NCBI RefSeq assembly: GCF_000964545.1
Contig: NZ_BBVD01000007.1
Coordinates: 496,001 to 560,000, forward strand
DNA: 64,000 bases
Source: Comamonas thiooxydans
Lineage (GTDB): Bacteria > Pseudomonadota > Gammaproteobacteria > Burkholderiales > Burkholderiaceae_C
Direction of reading: 5' to 3'
Part shown: positions 42,582-50,902 of the stretch, piece after piece
Position numbering within the stretch: position 1 is the stretch's first letter
How the letters are laid out: each line of letters starts with the position of its first letter
The notes under the pieces: generated by a model
Told to the model about the DNA's origin: nothing
Database searches by the model: none
Seen by the model: the letters and a program-made list of their open reading frames with translations, nothing else
Translations under genes and position numbers: made by a program

Positions 42582-42620
42582 TTGTTTCAAGAAAAAAGTG
42601 TCATTTCATATTTGAAACAA
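42582..42620. promoter_or_regulatory. TTGTTT-N27-AAACAA element upstream of the first SDR gene
   Basis: TTGTTTCAA at 42582-42590 and TTGAAACAA at 42612-42620 are perfect 9-bp inverted arms. The outer hexamers are 27 bases apart, as at 37075-37113. It ends 12 bases before the ATG, a position that would suit repression. Candidate IclR operator. Confidence 0.5.
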
Positions 42621-42632
42621 ACAAGGTTTAAG

Positions 42633-43409
42633 ATGACCCTCAACACCATGCCTTCCACCGGTCAGCTCGCTGGGCGCCGGATCCTTGTGACCGGCGCTGC
42701 CCGCGGCCTGGGTTTTGCTTTTGCTCAGACGCTGTGCCAACAGGGGGCACAGCTCGTCTTGGCCGATCTGCGCGCCGAATTGCTGAGCGAAGCCGTTGCC
42801 AAGCTGCGCGCCATGGGCTTCGAGGCTCACGGCATCGCCTTTGATGCGAGCAACCCGGCCTCCATAGAACAGTGTGCACAGCAGGCCGTGCAGACCCTGG
42901 GCGGTCTGGACGGCCTGGTCAACAACGCGGCCGTGACGGACTCCGGCGGCAAGGGCATGGACGACATCGCCCTGGAAAAGTGGGATCAGGTGATGAACGT
43001 CAATGTGCGTGGCGTCTGGCTGATGACCCGTGCCTGCCGTGCGGCGCTCAAGGACAGCGGGCGCGGCGCCATCGTCAATCTGGCCTCCGACACTGCCATG
43101 TGGGGTGCGCCCAACCTGATGGCCTATGTGGCGAGCAAGGGCGCCGTGATGGCCATGACGCGCTCCATGGCGCGCGAGCTGGGCGCGGATGCCATCACCA
43201 TCAATGCCGTGGCTCCGGGTCTGGTGCTGGTCGAGGCCACCGAGTACGTGCCCGAGCATCGCCACCGCCTCTACATCGACCAGCGCGCGCTGCAGCGCGA
43301 GCAAGGGCCCGAGGATGTCTCGGGTGCCGTGTCCTATCTGCTGTCGGACGGCGCGCGCTTCGTGACGGGCCAGGTGCTGCCCGTCAACGGCGGCTTCGTC
43401 ATGAACTGA
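42633..43409 (+). CDS. Short-chain dehydrogenase/reductase (SDR), complete active site
   Basis: A 258-residue classical SDR. The NAD(P) site is TGAARGLG (residues 20-27), NNAAV is at 97-101, the catalytic Ser is 152 and Tyr165/Lys169 form YVASK. It should oxidise an alcohol or dihydrodiol, or reduce a keto group. ATG at 42633 follows AAGG; the frame is open upstream. It is the first gene of unit B. A family A repeat lies between it and the IclR gene. Confidence 0.93.
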   Translation: MTLNTMPSTGQLAGRRILVTGAARGLGFAFAQTLCQQGAQLVLADLRAELLSEAVAKLRAMGFEAHGIAFDASNPASIEQCAQQAVQTLGGLDGLVNNAAVTDSGGKGMDDIALEKWDQVMNVNVRGVWLMTRACRAALKDSGRGAIVNLASDTAMWGAPNLMAYVASKGAVMAMTRSMARELGADAITINAVAPGLVLVEATEYVPEHRHRLYIDQRALQREQGPEDVSGAVSYLLSDGARFVTGQVLPVNGGFVMN

Positions 43410-43418
43410 AAAATGAAG

Positions 43419-43537
43419 AGCCCCCTGAGTCGCTTCGCGCCTTCCCGTTGCACGGCGCCCCCCAAAGGGGGACGACACCCTCGGTGCGGGGCGGCGCGGC
43501 CGGCCCAGGCCCTTCCTCGGTGTCCCCGGCTTCTGGC
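43419..43537 (+). repeat. GC-rich post-stop repeat, family A copy 2
   Basis: CCCCCTGAGTCGCTTCGCGC, then CCCCCCAAAGGGGGACGACA, CCTCGGTGCGGGGCGGCG and a tail TTCCTCGGTGTCCCCGGC. Begins 10 bases after the SDR stop codon, in the same direction. About 120 bases, a long copy. Confidence 0.75.
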
Positions 43538-43566
43538 CACGCCTGCAACGAATTAAGGAGTTGGAG

Positions 43567-44442
43567 ATGTCAGGTTCTTCCCCATCCGAGAACGCGATCG
43601 ACAGCGTCGTCGACGGCGGCTCCGACAAGTACATGGTGCCCGCGCTGGAGCGCGGCCTGCGCCTGCTGCAGGAGTTCGGTCGCGGAAACGCCACGCTGGG
43701 CGCTCCCGAGCTGGCGCGCCGCTTGCAGCTGCCGCGCGCCACAGTGTTCCGTATGCTCAACACGCTGGAGAGCATGGGCTTTCTGCAGCGCGCCGAGGGC
43801 GGCAACGATTACCGGCTGGGCCTGTCCGTGCTGCGCCTGGGCTTCGAGTTCCTGTCCTCCATGGACCTGACCGAGCTGGGCCAGCCCGTGATCGCGCGGC
43901 TGTGCGAGGCAATCCGCTTCCCCTGCAACATCGTGGTGCGCGACGGCCGCTACATCGTCTATGTGGCCAAGGTCACGCCGCCGACACCGCTGACCAGCTC
44001 GGTGCGCGTGGGCACGCGGCTGCCCGCCCATGCCACGCTGCTGGGTCGAATCCTGCTGGCCGACCTGTCGCTGCCGGAGCTGCGTGCCCTCTATCCCGAA
44101 GAGCAACTGGAAGGCCATTCGCCCAATACGCCCAGGACCGTGATCGAGCTCTTCGACCTGGTTCAGTCCGATCGCGAGCGTGGCCATGTGGCCGGTGCGG
44201 GCTTCTACGAAAGCTCGATCTCCACCATCGCGGCGCCCGTGCGCGATCACAGCGGCCGAGTCATCGCAGCCCTTGGGGTGACCCTGGCCTCGGCCCAGAT
44301 CGACCTCGAGCGCCAGACGGAGCTGGTGCCGCGTGTCTGTGCGGCGGCCACCGAACTGTCGGAGCTGCTCAACTACCGGCCGCAATCCAGCGCGCAGGTT
44401 CTGTCCATCACTTCAAGGCGCGCAGGAGGCGGCCATGCATGA
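43567..44442 (+). CDS. IclR family transcriptional regulator (unit B)
   Basis: A 291-residue regulator. The winged helix includes LERGLRLLQEFGRGNATLGA and QLPRATVFRMLNTLESMGFL; the effector domain has LRLGFEFLSSMDLTELGQP, RVGTRLPAHATLLGRILLAD and STIAAPVRDHSGRVIAALG. AAGGAG six bases before the ATG at 43567 settles the start; TTG at 43561 is an alternative. The SDR gene after it overlaps by 8 bases. Closely like the regulator at 38586. Confidence 0.95.
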   Translation: MSGSSPSENAIDSVVDGGSDKYMVPALERGLRLLQEFGRGNATLGAPELARRLQLPRATVFRMLNTLESMGFLQRAEGGNDYRLGLSVLRLGFEFLSSMDLTELGQPVIARLCEAIRFPCNIVVRDGRYIVYVAKVTPPTPLTSSVRVGTRLPAHATLLGRILLADLSLPELRALYPEEQLEGHSPNTPRTVIELFDLVQSDRERGHVAGAGFYESSISTIAAPVRDHSGRVIAALGVTLASAQIDLERQTELVPRVCAAATELSELLNYRPQSSAQVLSITSRRAGGGHA

Positions 44443-45235
44443 TTTCACACTCGACGCGACGGCCGTCGTCACCGGCGGCTCTTCGGGCATAGGCCTGGCC
44501 ACGGTGGAGCTGCTGCTGGCCCAGGGCGCACGCGTGGCCCTGTGCGGCCGCAATCCAGAGCGCCTGGAGCAGGCCGTCAAGCAACTGCTGGAGCGCCATC
44601 CCGAGGCCAGCGCGCGCCTGTTCGCCCAGGCTTGCGACGTGCTCGATGCCGAGCAGGTGCAGCAGTTCGCCCGCGCCAGCGAAGCGGCTCTGGGCCCGGC
44701 TTCCATCCTCATCAACAACGCCGGTCAGGGACGTGTCTCCACCTTCGAGAACACCAGCGACGAAGCCTGGACCGAAGAGCTGCACCTGAAGTTCTTCTCG
44801 GTGCTGCATCCCACGCGCGCCTTTCTGCCGCAGCTTGAGCGCGGCGAAGGCTCGGCCATCGTCTGTGTGAACTCGCTGCTGGCTTCCCAGCCGGAGCCGC
44901 ACATGGTCGCGACCTCGGCGGCGCGCGCCGGTCTCAAGAACCTGGTGCGCTCCATGGCCACCGAGTTCGCGCCCAAGGGCGTGCGCGTCAACGGCATCCT
45001 GGTCGGCCTCATCGAGTCAGGCCAGTGGCGCCGCCGCTTCGATGCCCGCGAGGACCGCAGCCAGACCTGGGAGCAGTGGAGCGCCGAGCTGGCCTCCAAG
45101 AAGTCCATTCCGCTGGGCCGCCTGGGATCACCCGCCGAAGCCGCGCGCGCCATTTTCTATCTCGCCACGCCGTTGTCGTCATACACGACCGGCAGCCATA
45201 TCGATGTTTCCGGAGGCCTTTCCCGCCATGCCTAA
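44435..45235 (+). CDS. SDR family protein lacking the catalytic Tyr and Lys
   Basis: A 266-residue Rossmann-fold protein with an intact cofactor site (VVTGGSSGIG, residues 11-20; NNAG at 94-97) and the catalytic Ser at 147. Where the family has Y-x-x-x-K, thirteen residues on, it has TSAAR: Thr160 and Arg164. Similar AARAG wording occurs in some SDR branches such as peroxisomal trans-2-enoyl-CoA reductases, so it may be an enoyl reductase or have another mechanism. AGGAGG precedes the start. It overlaps the IclR gene before and the ThDP enzyme after by 8 bases each, so it is tightly coupled to both. Confidence 0.9.
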   Translation: MHDFTLDATAVVTGGSSGIGLATVELLLAQGARVALCGRNPERLEQAVKQLLERHPEASARLFAQACDVLDAEQVQQFARASEAALGPASILINNAGQGRVSTFENTSDEAWTEELHLKFFSVLHPTRAFLPQLERGEGSAIVCVNSLLASQPEPHMVATSAARAGLKNLVRSMATEFAPKGVRVNGILVGLIESGQWRRRFDAREDRSQTWEQWSAELASKKSIPLGRLGSPAEAARAIFYLATPLSSYTTGSHIDVSGGLSRHA

Positions 45236-46922
45236 CGCAACCCAAATCACCGTCGGCGCCGTCATTGCCGAATTCCTCGAGCACTGCGACGTGAAGGCCG
45301 CCTTCGGGGTGATCTCCATCCACAACATGCCCATCCTCGACGCGATGTTTGCACGCGGCAAGGTGCGCTTTGTGATGGCGCGCGGCGAGGCTGGCGCCGG
45401 CAATATGGCCGACGCCTGCGCGCGTTCCACCTCCAGCCTGGGCGTGTGCATCACCAGCACCGGCCCGGCTTCGGGCAATATCGCCGGCAGCCTGGTGGAA
45501 GCCTATACGGCCGGCACGCCGCTCTTGCATATCACGGGCCAGATCGAGACCCAGTACCTGGACAAGAAGCTGTCGTACATCCACGAGGCGCCGGACCAGC
45601 TGACCATGCTGAAGTCCGTCTCCAAGGCCGCTTTCCGCGTGCTGAGCGCCGAGACCTGCTTGTCCACGCTCAAGGCCGCGGTGCAGGCCGCGATGACTGC
45701 CCCCACGGGCCCGGTCAGCGTGGAGATTCCCATCGACATCCAGCAGGCGCTGATAGACATGCCCGCCGATCTGTCGCCGCTGCCGGTGGCTGTGCTGGCA
45801 CCCAGCGAGACCGCGCTCGATGCACTGGCCGACCAGTTGGCCAAGGCCAGGCGCCCGCTGCTGTGGCTGGGCGGCGGCGCCCGCCATGCCGTTGCCGCAG
45901 TGCAGCGCCTCAAAGCCATGGGCTTCGGCATCGTCAGCACCGGCCAGGGCCGCGGTATCGTGCCCGAGGACGATCCCGCATCGCTGGGCGCCTACAACAT
46001 CCAGAAGCCCGTCGAGGCCTTCTACCAGCGCTGCGACGCCATGCTGGCCGTGGGCACGCGCCTGCGCAGCAACGAGACGCTGAAGTACGAACTCAAGCTG
46101 CCGCGCCCGCTGCTGCGCATCGATGTGGACGCCGCTCAGCAGGGCCGCTGCTATATGGATGACGGTTTTGTCTGCGGCGACTCGGCCCTGGCCCTGAACG
46201 GCCTGGCCGACCGCCTGGAAGCGCGCGGCTACCGGGCCGATCCCGAGCTGCTGGCCGATCTGCGCCAGGTGCACGACGAAGTCGTGGCCACCATGCGCGA
46301 CGGCCTGGGCCCCTACAGTGCCCTGGTGCAGCAGCTGCAGCAGGCCGTGGGCCGCAACTTCAACTGGGTGCGTGACGTGACCGTCTCCAACAGCACCTGG
46401 GGCAACCGCGAGCTGCGCTTCTTCGAGCCCAACGCAGGCGTGCACGCCACGGGCGGCGGCATCGGCATGGGCATGCCCATGGCCATTGGCGCGGCCATCG
46501 GCGCGGCCGAAAGCGGCTCGGGCCGCAAGACGCTGGGCCTGGCCGGCGACGGCGGCTTCATCCTGAACCTGGGCGAGCTCGCCACTCTGGTGCAGGAAGA
46601 GTGCGACACCATGATCGTGTTGATGAACGACCAGCGCTATGGCGTGATCCAGAACATCCAGGACGCCTCCTACGGCGGCCGCCGCTGCTATGTGGAGCTG
46701 CACACGCCCGACTACGCCCAGCTGTGCGCGTCCATCAAGCTGCCCCATGCCCGCGTGAGCCATCTCGACGAGCTGCCTGCGGTGCTGGAAGGCGCCTGGG
46801 GCAAGAGGGGGCCTTTCCTGCTCGAGATCGACATGCGCGCCATCGGCAGCTTCAAGACCACGTTCTCGGGCCCGCCTGTGAACAAGCTGGACCAGATCCC
46901 GGCCACCACCAAGGCTCAATGA
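45228..46922 (+). CDS. Thiamine-diphosphate enzyme (acetolactate synthase/benzoylformate decarboxylase-like)
   Basis: A 564-residue ThDP enzyme with the three usual domains. The catalytic Glu is Glu54 (MARGEAGAGNMADA). The ThDP-magnesium motif runs from GDGGFILN to MNDQRYG. It carries GPVSVEIPIDIQQ in the middle, as in the whole family. No FAD-domain features of true acetolactate synthase are obvious, so a 2-oxo acid decarboxylase or lyase working on an aromatic 2-oxo acid is likely. An aldehyde dehydrogenase 11 bases downstream would take its aldehyde product. ATG 45228 lies inside the end of the SDR gene. Confidence 0.9.
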   Translation: MPNATQITVGAVIAEFLEHCDVKAAFGVISIHNMPILDAMFARGKVRFVMARGEAGAGNMADACARSTSSLGVCITSTGPASGNIAGSLVEAYTAGTPLLHITGQIETQYLDKKLSYIHEAPDQLTMLKSVSKAAFRVLSAETCLSTLKAAVQAAMTAPTGPVSVEIPIDIQQALIDMPADLSPLPVAVLAPSETALDALADQLAKARRPLLWLGGGARHAVAAVQRLKAMGFGIVSTGQGRGIVPEDDPASLGAYNIQKPVEAFYQRCDAMLAVGTRLRSNETLKYELKLPRPLLRIDVDAAQQGRCYMDDGFVCGDSALALNGLADRLEARGYRADPELLADLRQVHDEVVATMRDGLGPYSALVQQLQQAVGRNFNWVRDVTVSNSTWGNRELRFFEPNAGVHATGGGIGMGMPMAIGAAIGAAESGSGRKTLGLAGDGGFILNLGELATLVQEECDTMIVLMNDQRYGVIQNIQDASYGGRRCYVELHTPDYAQLCASIKLPHARVSHLDELPAVLEGAWGKRGPFLLEIDMRAIGSFKTTFSGPPVNKLDQIPATTKAQ

Positions 46923-46933
46923 GGAGTTTCACC

Positions 46934-48409
46934 ATGTCCAAGCTAGAACTGCTCCCCATCAATATCGCCGGCGAATGGCGCCTGGGCGGCGGCGACGAAT
47001 CCGCCACGCTGTACCCCGCGACCGGCGAGGTGGTGGGCCGCCTGCGCGCCCCCAGCCTGGCCGATGTGGAAGAGGCCATCCAGAAGGCCGATCACGCCTT
47101 CCGCACCAGCGGCTGGGCGCAGAAAAAGCCGCACGAGCGCGCCGCCGTGCTGCATCGCGTGGCCCAACTGATCCGCGAACGCGCCGAGCCCCTGGCCCAG
47201 CTGCAGCGCCTCGATAACGGCAAGCCCATCAGCGAGACGCGCGCCCTGGTGGCTAGCGCCGCCGGCACCTTCCAGTTCTTCGCTGCGGCCTGCGAGACCA
47301 TGGAAGAGACCATCACGCCGTCGCGTGGCGACTTCATGACCATGAGCGTCTACGAGCCCATGGGCGTGGTTGCGGCCATCACGCCGTGGAATTCGCCCAT
47401 CGCCAGCGAGGCGCAAAAGCTCGCTCCCGCGCTGGCCGCAGGCAACGCGGTGGTGGTCAAGCCCGCAGAGGCCACGCCGCTGCTGGCGCTGGAGCTGGCG
47501 AAGATCTGCGAGGAAGCCGGTGTTCCGAAGGGCATCGTCAGCGTGCTGCCCGGTCGCGGCTCGGTGATCGGCGACGCCATCACCAAGCACCCGCTGGTCA
47601 AGCGCGTATCGTTCACCGGCGGCACTTCCACCGGCAAGCACATTGCCCGCATCGCGGCCGACAAGATGATGCCCGTCTCGCTGGAGCTGGGCGGCAAGTC
47701 GGCCACCATGGTGCTGGAAGACGCCGATCTCGACCATGCCGTCAACGGTGTGCTCTACGGCATCTTCAGCTCCTCGGGCGAGTCGTGCATCGCCGGCTCG
47801 CGCCTGTTCGTGGCGAGGAAGCTCTACGGCGACTTCATGGAACGCCTCACGGCCAAGGCCGCCGCCTTGCGCGTGGGCGATCCGGCAGACGAGCGCACCC
47901 AGATGGGCCCGCTGATCACCGCCAAGCACCGCGAATCCATCGAGAGCTATGTGCAGCTGGGCCTGTCCGAAGGCGGCCGGCTGCGCACCGGCGGTCACCG
48001 CCCCGAGGGAGCGCTGTACGAGCGCGGCTACTACTATCGCCCGACCATCCTCGAAGGCGTGACCAACAACGACCAGATCTGCCAGCAGGAGATCTTCGGC
48101 CCCGTGCTCGTGGCCATGCCCTTCGACGACGAAGAGGCGCTGCTGGAGCAGGCCAACGACAGCGTCTACGCGCTGGCCGCCGGCATCTGGACGCGCGACT
48201 ACAAGGCCGCGTGGCGCATCGGCCGCGCGGTGCAGGCCGGCACCGTGTGGATCAACACCTACAAGCAGTTCTCCATCTCCACGCCCTTCGGCGGTTGGCG
48301 CGACAGCGGCCTGGGCCGCGAGAAGGGGCGGCTGGGAATACAGCAGTACATGGAGCAGAAAAGCATGTACTGGGGTTTGAACGAGAACCCCATCGCTTGG
48401 GCGAATTGA
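46934..48409 (+). CDS. NAD(P)-dependent aldehyde dehydrogenase
   Basis: A 491-residue aldehyde dehydrogenase. The active-site Cys285 is in SSGESCIAGSR, Glu251 in SLELGGKSA, and the cofactor site is ITPWNSP with FTGGTSTGK. It oxidises an aldehyde to an acid; the order in the operon suggests that this is the product of the ThDP enzyme or a ring-cleavage semialdehyde. GAGGAG eight bases before the ATG. The downstream VOC gene starts 11 bases after its stop. Confidence 0.94.
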   Translation: MSKLELLPINIAGEWRLGGGDESATLYPATGEVVGRLRAPSLADVEEAIQKADHAFRTSGWAQKKPHERAAVLHRVAQLIRERAEPLAQLQRLDNGKPISETRALVASAAGTFQFFAAACETMEETITPSRGDFMTMSVYEPMGVVAAITPWNSPIASEAQKLAPALAAGNAVVVKPAEATPLLALELAKICEEAGVPKGIVSVLPGRGSVIGDAITKHPLVKRVSFTGGTSTGKHIARIAADKMMPVSLELGGKSATMVLEDADLDHAVNGVLYGIFSSSGESCIAGSRLFVARKLYGDFMERLTAKAAALRVGDPADERTQMGPLITAKHRESIESYVQLGLSEGGRLRTGGHRPEGALYERGYYYRPTILEGVTNNDQICQQEIFGPVLVAMPFDDEEALLEQANDSVYALAAGIWTRDYKAAWRIGRAVQAGTVWINTYKQFSISTPFGGWRDSGLGREKGRLGIQQYMEQKSMYWGLNENPIAWAN

Positions 48410-48420
48410 AGGAGCACGAC

Positions 48421-49380
48421 ATGAGCGTACTGGGCATTGACGAAATCAGCTACGGCGCCGACGACCTCGCGGCCTGCCGCCAGTTCTTCCTCGACTGGGG
48501 CCTGAGCCTGGCCGAGGAGCAGGCCGACCGGCTGGTGTTCGAGACACTGAACGGCTGCCGCGTGATCGTGGCCGCCACCAATCACCCCGATCTGCCGCCC
48601 GCCATCGAAGCCGGCCCCACGCTGCGCGAAGTGGTCTGGGGAGTGGAAAGCGAAGCCGACCTGGCTTTGTATGCAGATCGCATCCGCGCGCTTCCAGGCT
48701 TCGTCCAGGGCAATGGCCGCATCGGCTGCACCGACCCCAACGGCCTGGCCGTGCGCCTGCAGCTCACGAAAAAGCGCGATGTGCAGATGCAAAGTGCCGA
48801 GTACAACACCTGGGACCGCAAGGGTCGCATCAACCAGGCCAGCCCGGCCTACGAGCGCGCCCAGCCCATCGAGGTCGGCCATGTGGTGTTCTTCGTCAAG
48901 GACGTGCAGGCCTGCGAGCGCTTCTATGTGGAGAACTTCGGCTTTGCGGCCTCGGACCGCTATCCCGAGCGAGGCGCTTTTCTGCGCACCGCGCCCGATG
49001 GCGGCCACCACGACATCTTTTTGCTGCAGCGCCCCGACAAGCATGCGGGCCTGAACCATGTGGCCTTCACCGTGCGCGACATCCACGAAGTCTTCGGCGG
49101 CGGCATGCATATCTCGCGCTGCGGCTGGGACACCCAGCTTGGCCCGGGCCGCCACCCCGTGTCCTCGGCCTATTTCTGGTACTTCAAGAACCCGGCCGGC
49201 GCTCTGGTCGAGTACTACGCCGACGAGGACCAGCTGACAGCCGACTGGCAGCCGCGCGAGTTCGAGCCCGGCCCGACGGTGTTTGCCGAATGGGCCATCG
49301 ACGGCGGCCTCGACGGCAATACGCGGCGCCAAAAGGGCGTGGGCGCTGCCGACGGCAAGTTCCTGACCGACAAGAAATGA
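48421..49380 (+). CDS. VOC superfamily protein, extradiol ring-cleavage dioxygenase type
   Basis: A 319-residue protein with two VOC modules. The N-terminal module (1-115) lacks metal residues. The C-terminal one keeps the iron set of type I extradiol dioxygenases: His154 (VGHVVFFVKD), His213 (LNHVAFTVRD) and Glu264 (ALVEYYADE). It should open a catechol ring next to the hydroxyls. Chains of this length are typical of 2,3-dihydroxybiphenyl/catechol 2,3-dioxygenases. In operon with the aldehyde dehydrogenase. The exact substrate is unknown. Confidence 0.87.
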   Translation: MSVLGIDEISYGADDLAACRQFFLDWGLSLAEEQADRLVFETLNGCRVIVAATNHPDLPPAIEAGPTLREVVWGVESEADLALYADRIRALPGFVQGNGRIGCTDPNGLAVRLQLTKKRDVQMQSAEYNTWDRKGRINQASPAYERAQPIEVGHVVFFVKDVQACERFYVENFGFAASDRYPERGAFLRTAPDGGHHDIFLLQRPDKHAGLNHVAFTVRDIHEVFGGGMHISRCGWDTQLGPGRHPVSSAYFWYFKNPAGALVEYYADEDQLTADWQPREFEPGPTVFAEWAIDGGLDGNTRRQKGVGAADGKFLTDKK

Positions 49381-49481
49381 AACACCCTCTGAGTCGCTTC
49401 GCGCCTTCCTCCTCTCTCGCTGCGCGGGAGGGGGACAACACCCTCGCTGCGGGGCGGCCCTTGCTCGGTGTCTCTGATGTG
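49381..49481 (+). repeat. GC-rich post-stop repeat, family A copy 3
   Basis: CCCTCTGAGTCGCTTCGCGC right after the VOC stop codon, then GAGGGGGACAACACCCTCGC, GGGGCGGCCCTTGCTCGGTG and TCTCTGATGTGAGCG. Confidence 0.75.
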
Positions 49482-49542
49482 AGCGAATTCACCAGATCCT
49501 CTGGCTGGCTAGAGGCTTAACCACAACCCCACGGGCTATTTC

Positions 49543-50520
49543 ATGAAAAACATTCGTCGCCAGGTAGTTATCTCTGCTGCATTGCTGGCTGCAGCCCAGA
49601 TGTCCGGTTCCGCGCTGGCGCAAGCCTATCCGAGCAAGCCCATCACCATCGTCGTGGCCTATCCGGCCGGCGGCGATACCGATGCCATGGCGCGCCTGTA
49701 TGCAGAGAAGCTGGGCCAGCGACTGGGCCAGCCCGTGGTGGTGGACAACCGGCCAGGTGCCAGCGGCACCATCGGCACCGTGCATGTGGCCAAGGCAGCA
49801 CCCGACGGCTATACCTTGCTGCTGGCGCCCAATACCTTTGCCATTGCCCAGTTCGTGCTCAAGACCAACGCGGGTTCGAGCTATGACGTGCTTGGTGGCT
49901 TCACGCCCATCGTGCAGACCAGCGTGCAGCCCATGTTCGTGGCTGCCAGCCAGGGCTCGGGCATCAAGGACATCAAGACCCTGGCGAGCCAGGGCAAGCG
50001 CGACGGCCTGACCTATGCCAGCCCGGGCAGCGGCTCGCCCATGCACATCCTGGGCGAGATGTTCAACAAGGCCGCAGGCACCAAGCTGTCCCACATTCCC
50101 TACAAGGGCGTGGCGCCCGCAGTCAACGACCTGATCGGCGGCCATGTGCCCACGACCTTCATGACCTGGGGCCCCATCGCGCCCTACGCAGGCGGCAAGG
50201 TCAATGTGCTGGCCGTGGCCGATGCCCAGCGCAGCCCGCTGGCACCGAATGTGCCCACGCTGGCCGAGCAGGGCGTCAAGGATGTGGAAGTGTCGGCCTG
50301 GCAAGGCCTGTTCGGCCCCAAGGGCATGAAGCCCGAGACCGTCAAGCTGCTGAACACCCACCTCAATGAAATTCTGAGGATGCCGGACGTGGTTGCCAAG
50401 ATGGCGGCCTTCGGCGCCCTGCCTGCGGGCGGCGAGCCGGCACGTCTGGAAAAGACCAATGCTGCCGACTACAACCGCTTCGGCAAGCTCATCAAGGACC
50501 TGGATATCCGGGCCGACTAA
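49543..50520 (+). CDS. Bug-family (TTT) periplasmic substrate-binding protein
   Basis: A 325-residue exported protein with a signal peptide (MKNIRRQVVISAALLAAAQM) ending near ALAQA. Family marks: YPSKPITIVVAYPAGGDTDA, VVDNRPGASGTIG, HIPYKGVAPAVNDLIGG, LFGPKGMKPETV. It is the binding protein of unit B. No TctA/TctB partner is seen, but a porin and an MFS carrier lie at the end of the unit. Followed by a family A repeat. Confidence 0.93.
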   Translation: MKNIRRQVVISAALLAAAQMSGSALAQAYPSKPITIVVAYPAGGDTDAMARLYAEKLGQRLGQPVVVDNRPGASGTIGTVHVAKAAPDGYTLLLAPNTFAIAQFVLKTNAGSSYDVLGGFTPIVQTSVQPMFVAASQGSGIKDIKTLASQGKRDGLTYASPGSGSPMHILGEMFNKAAGTKLSHIPYKGVAPAVNDLIGGHVPTTFMTWGPIAPYAGGKVNVLAVADAQRSPLAPNVPTLAEQGVKDVEVSAWQGLFGPKGMKPETVKLLNTHLNEILRMPDVVAKMAAFGALPAGGEPARLEKTNAADYNRFGKLIKDLDIRAD

Positions 50521-50523
50521 ATG

Positions 50524-50611
50524 ACCCCCCCCTGAGTCGCTTCGCGCCTTCCCGTTGCACGGCGCCCCCCAGGGGGGACGAGACCCTCGGTGTGGGGCGG
50601 CACTCAGGGCA
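50524..50611 (+). repeat. GC-rich post-stop repeat, family A copy 4
   Basis: CCCCCCCTGAGTCGCTTCGC, then CGTTGCACGGCGCCCCCCAG, GGGGGACGAGACCCTCGGTG and GGGGCGGCACTC. It begins 4 bases after the Bug stop codon. Nearly identical to copy 2 over its first 60 bases. Confidence 0.75.
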
Positions 50612-50656
50612 ATGAAGCAGAACCACGATTCAAGACAGTTTTCGAAGGAGAGAACC

Positions 50657-50878
50657 ATGGCCGCTGATCGATATCTCGAGCCGCATCAGGCGCGCGAGCG
50701 CGCCTCCACCCTGTTTGAGGACCTGCTGGGCGACTCCATTGAGCGTGCCTTTGGCGAGGGCGTGCAGACGCTGCCCGAGCTGGTGGCCTACATCAACCGC
50801 AGCGGCCCCGCCGGCGAGAACGGCGAGCCCTGGACCGAAGACAGCTTTCAGGCGCTGATGGCCCGTCTGGGCTATTGA
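50657..50878 (+). CDS. Small recombinase-like helix-turn-helix domain protein
   Basis: A 73-residue protein beginning MAADRYLEPHQARERASTLF, with GAAGGAG before the ATG at 50657. Two helix-like stretches (EDLLGDSIERAFGEG and LPELVAYINRSG) are followed by the end WTEDSFQALMARLGY. This matches my memory of short recombinase-like HTH proteins that occur beside Rieske oxygenases. It lies 24 bases before the oxygenase gene. It may regulate or stabilise the oxygenase; the role is not known. Confidence 0.75.
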   Translation: MAADRYLEPHQARERASTLFEDLLGDSIERAFGEGVQTLPELVAYINRSGPAGENGEPWTEDSFQALMARLGY

Positions 50879-50902
50879 GACAGAACAGGACAGGAGTACC
50901 CC

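Larger units (their letters stand above)
42319..42632. other. mtnN-SDR intergenic region
   Basis: About 314 bases. It holds a family B repeat (42325-42406), a pyrimidine-rich stretch, a TTGACT (42550-42555) that could be a -35 box, and the element TTGTTT-N27-AAACAA just before the SDR start. No gene seen. Confidence 0.55.

Noticed and set aside
45009..46919. A 636-codon frame antisense to the ThDP enzyme
   Set aside because: Histidine/glycine-rich composition with no motif, fully opposite a well-supported gene.
45228..46922. True acetolactate synthase (ilvB) for branched-chain amino acid synthesis
   Set aside because: No small regulatory subunit gene follows, and the setting is catabolic; a decarboxylase or lyase role is more likely.
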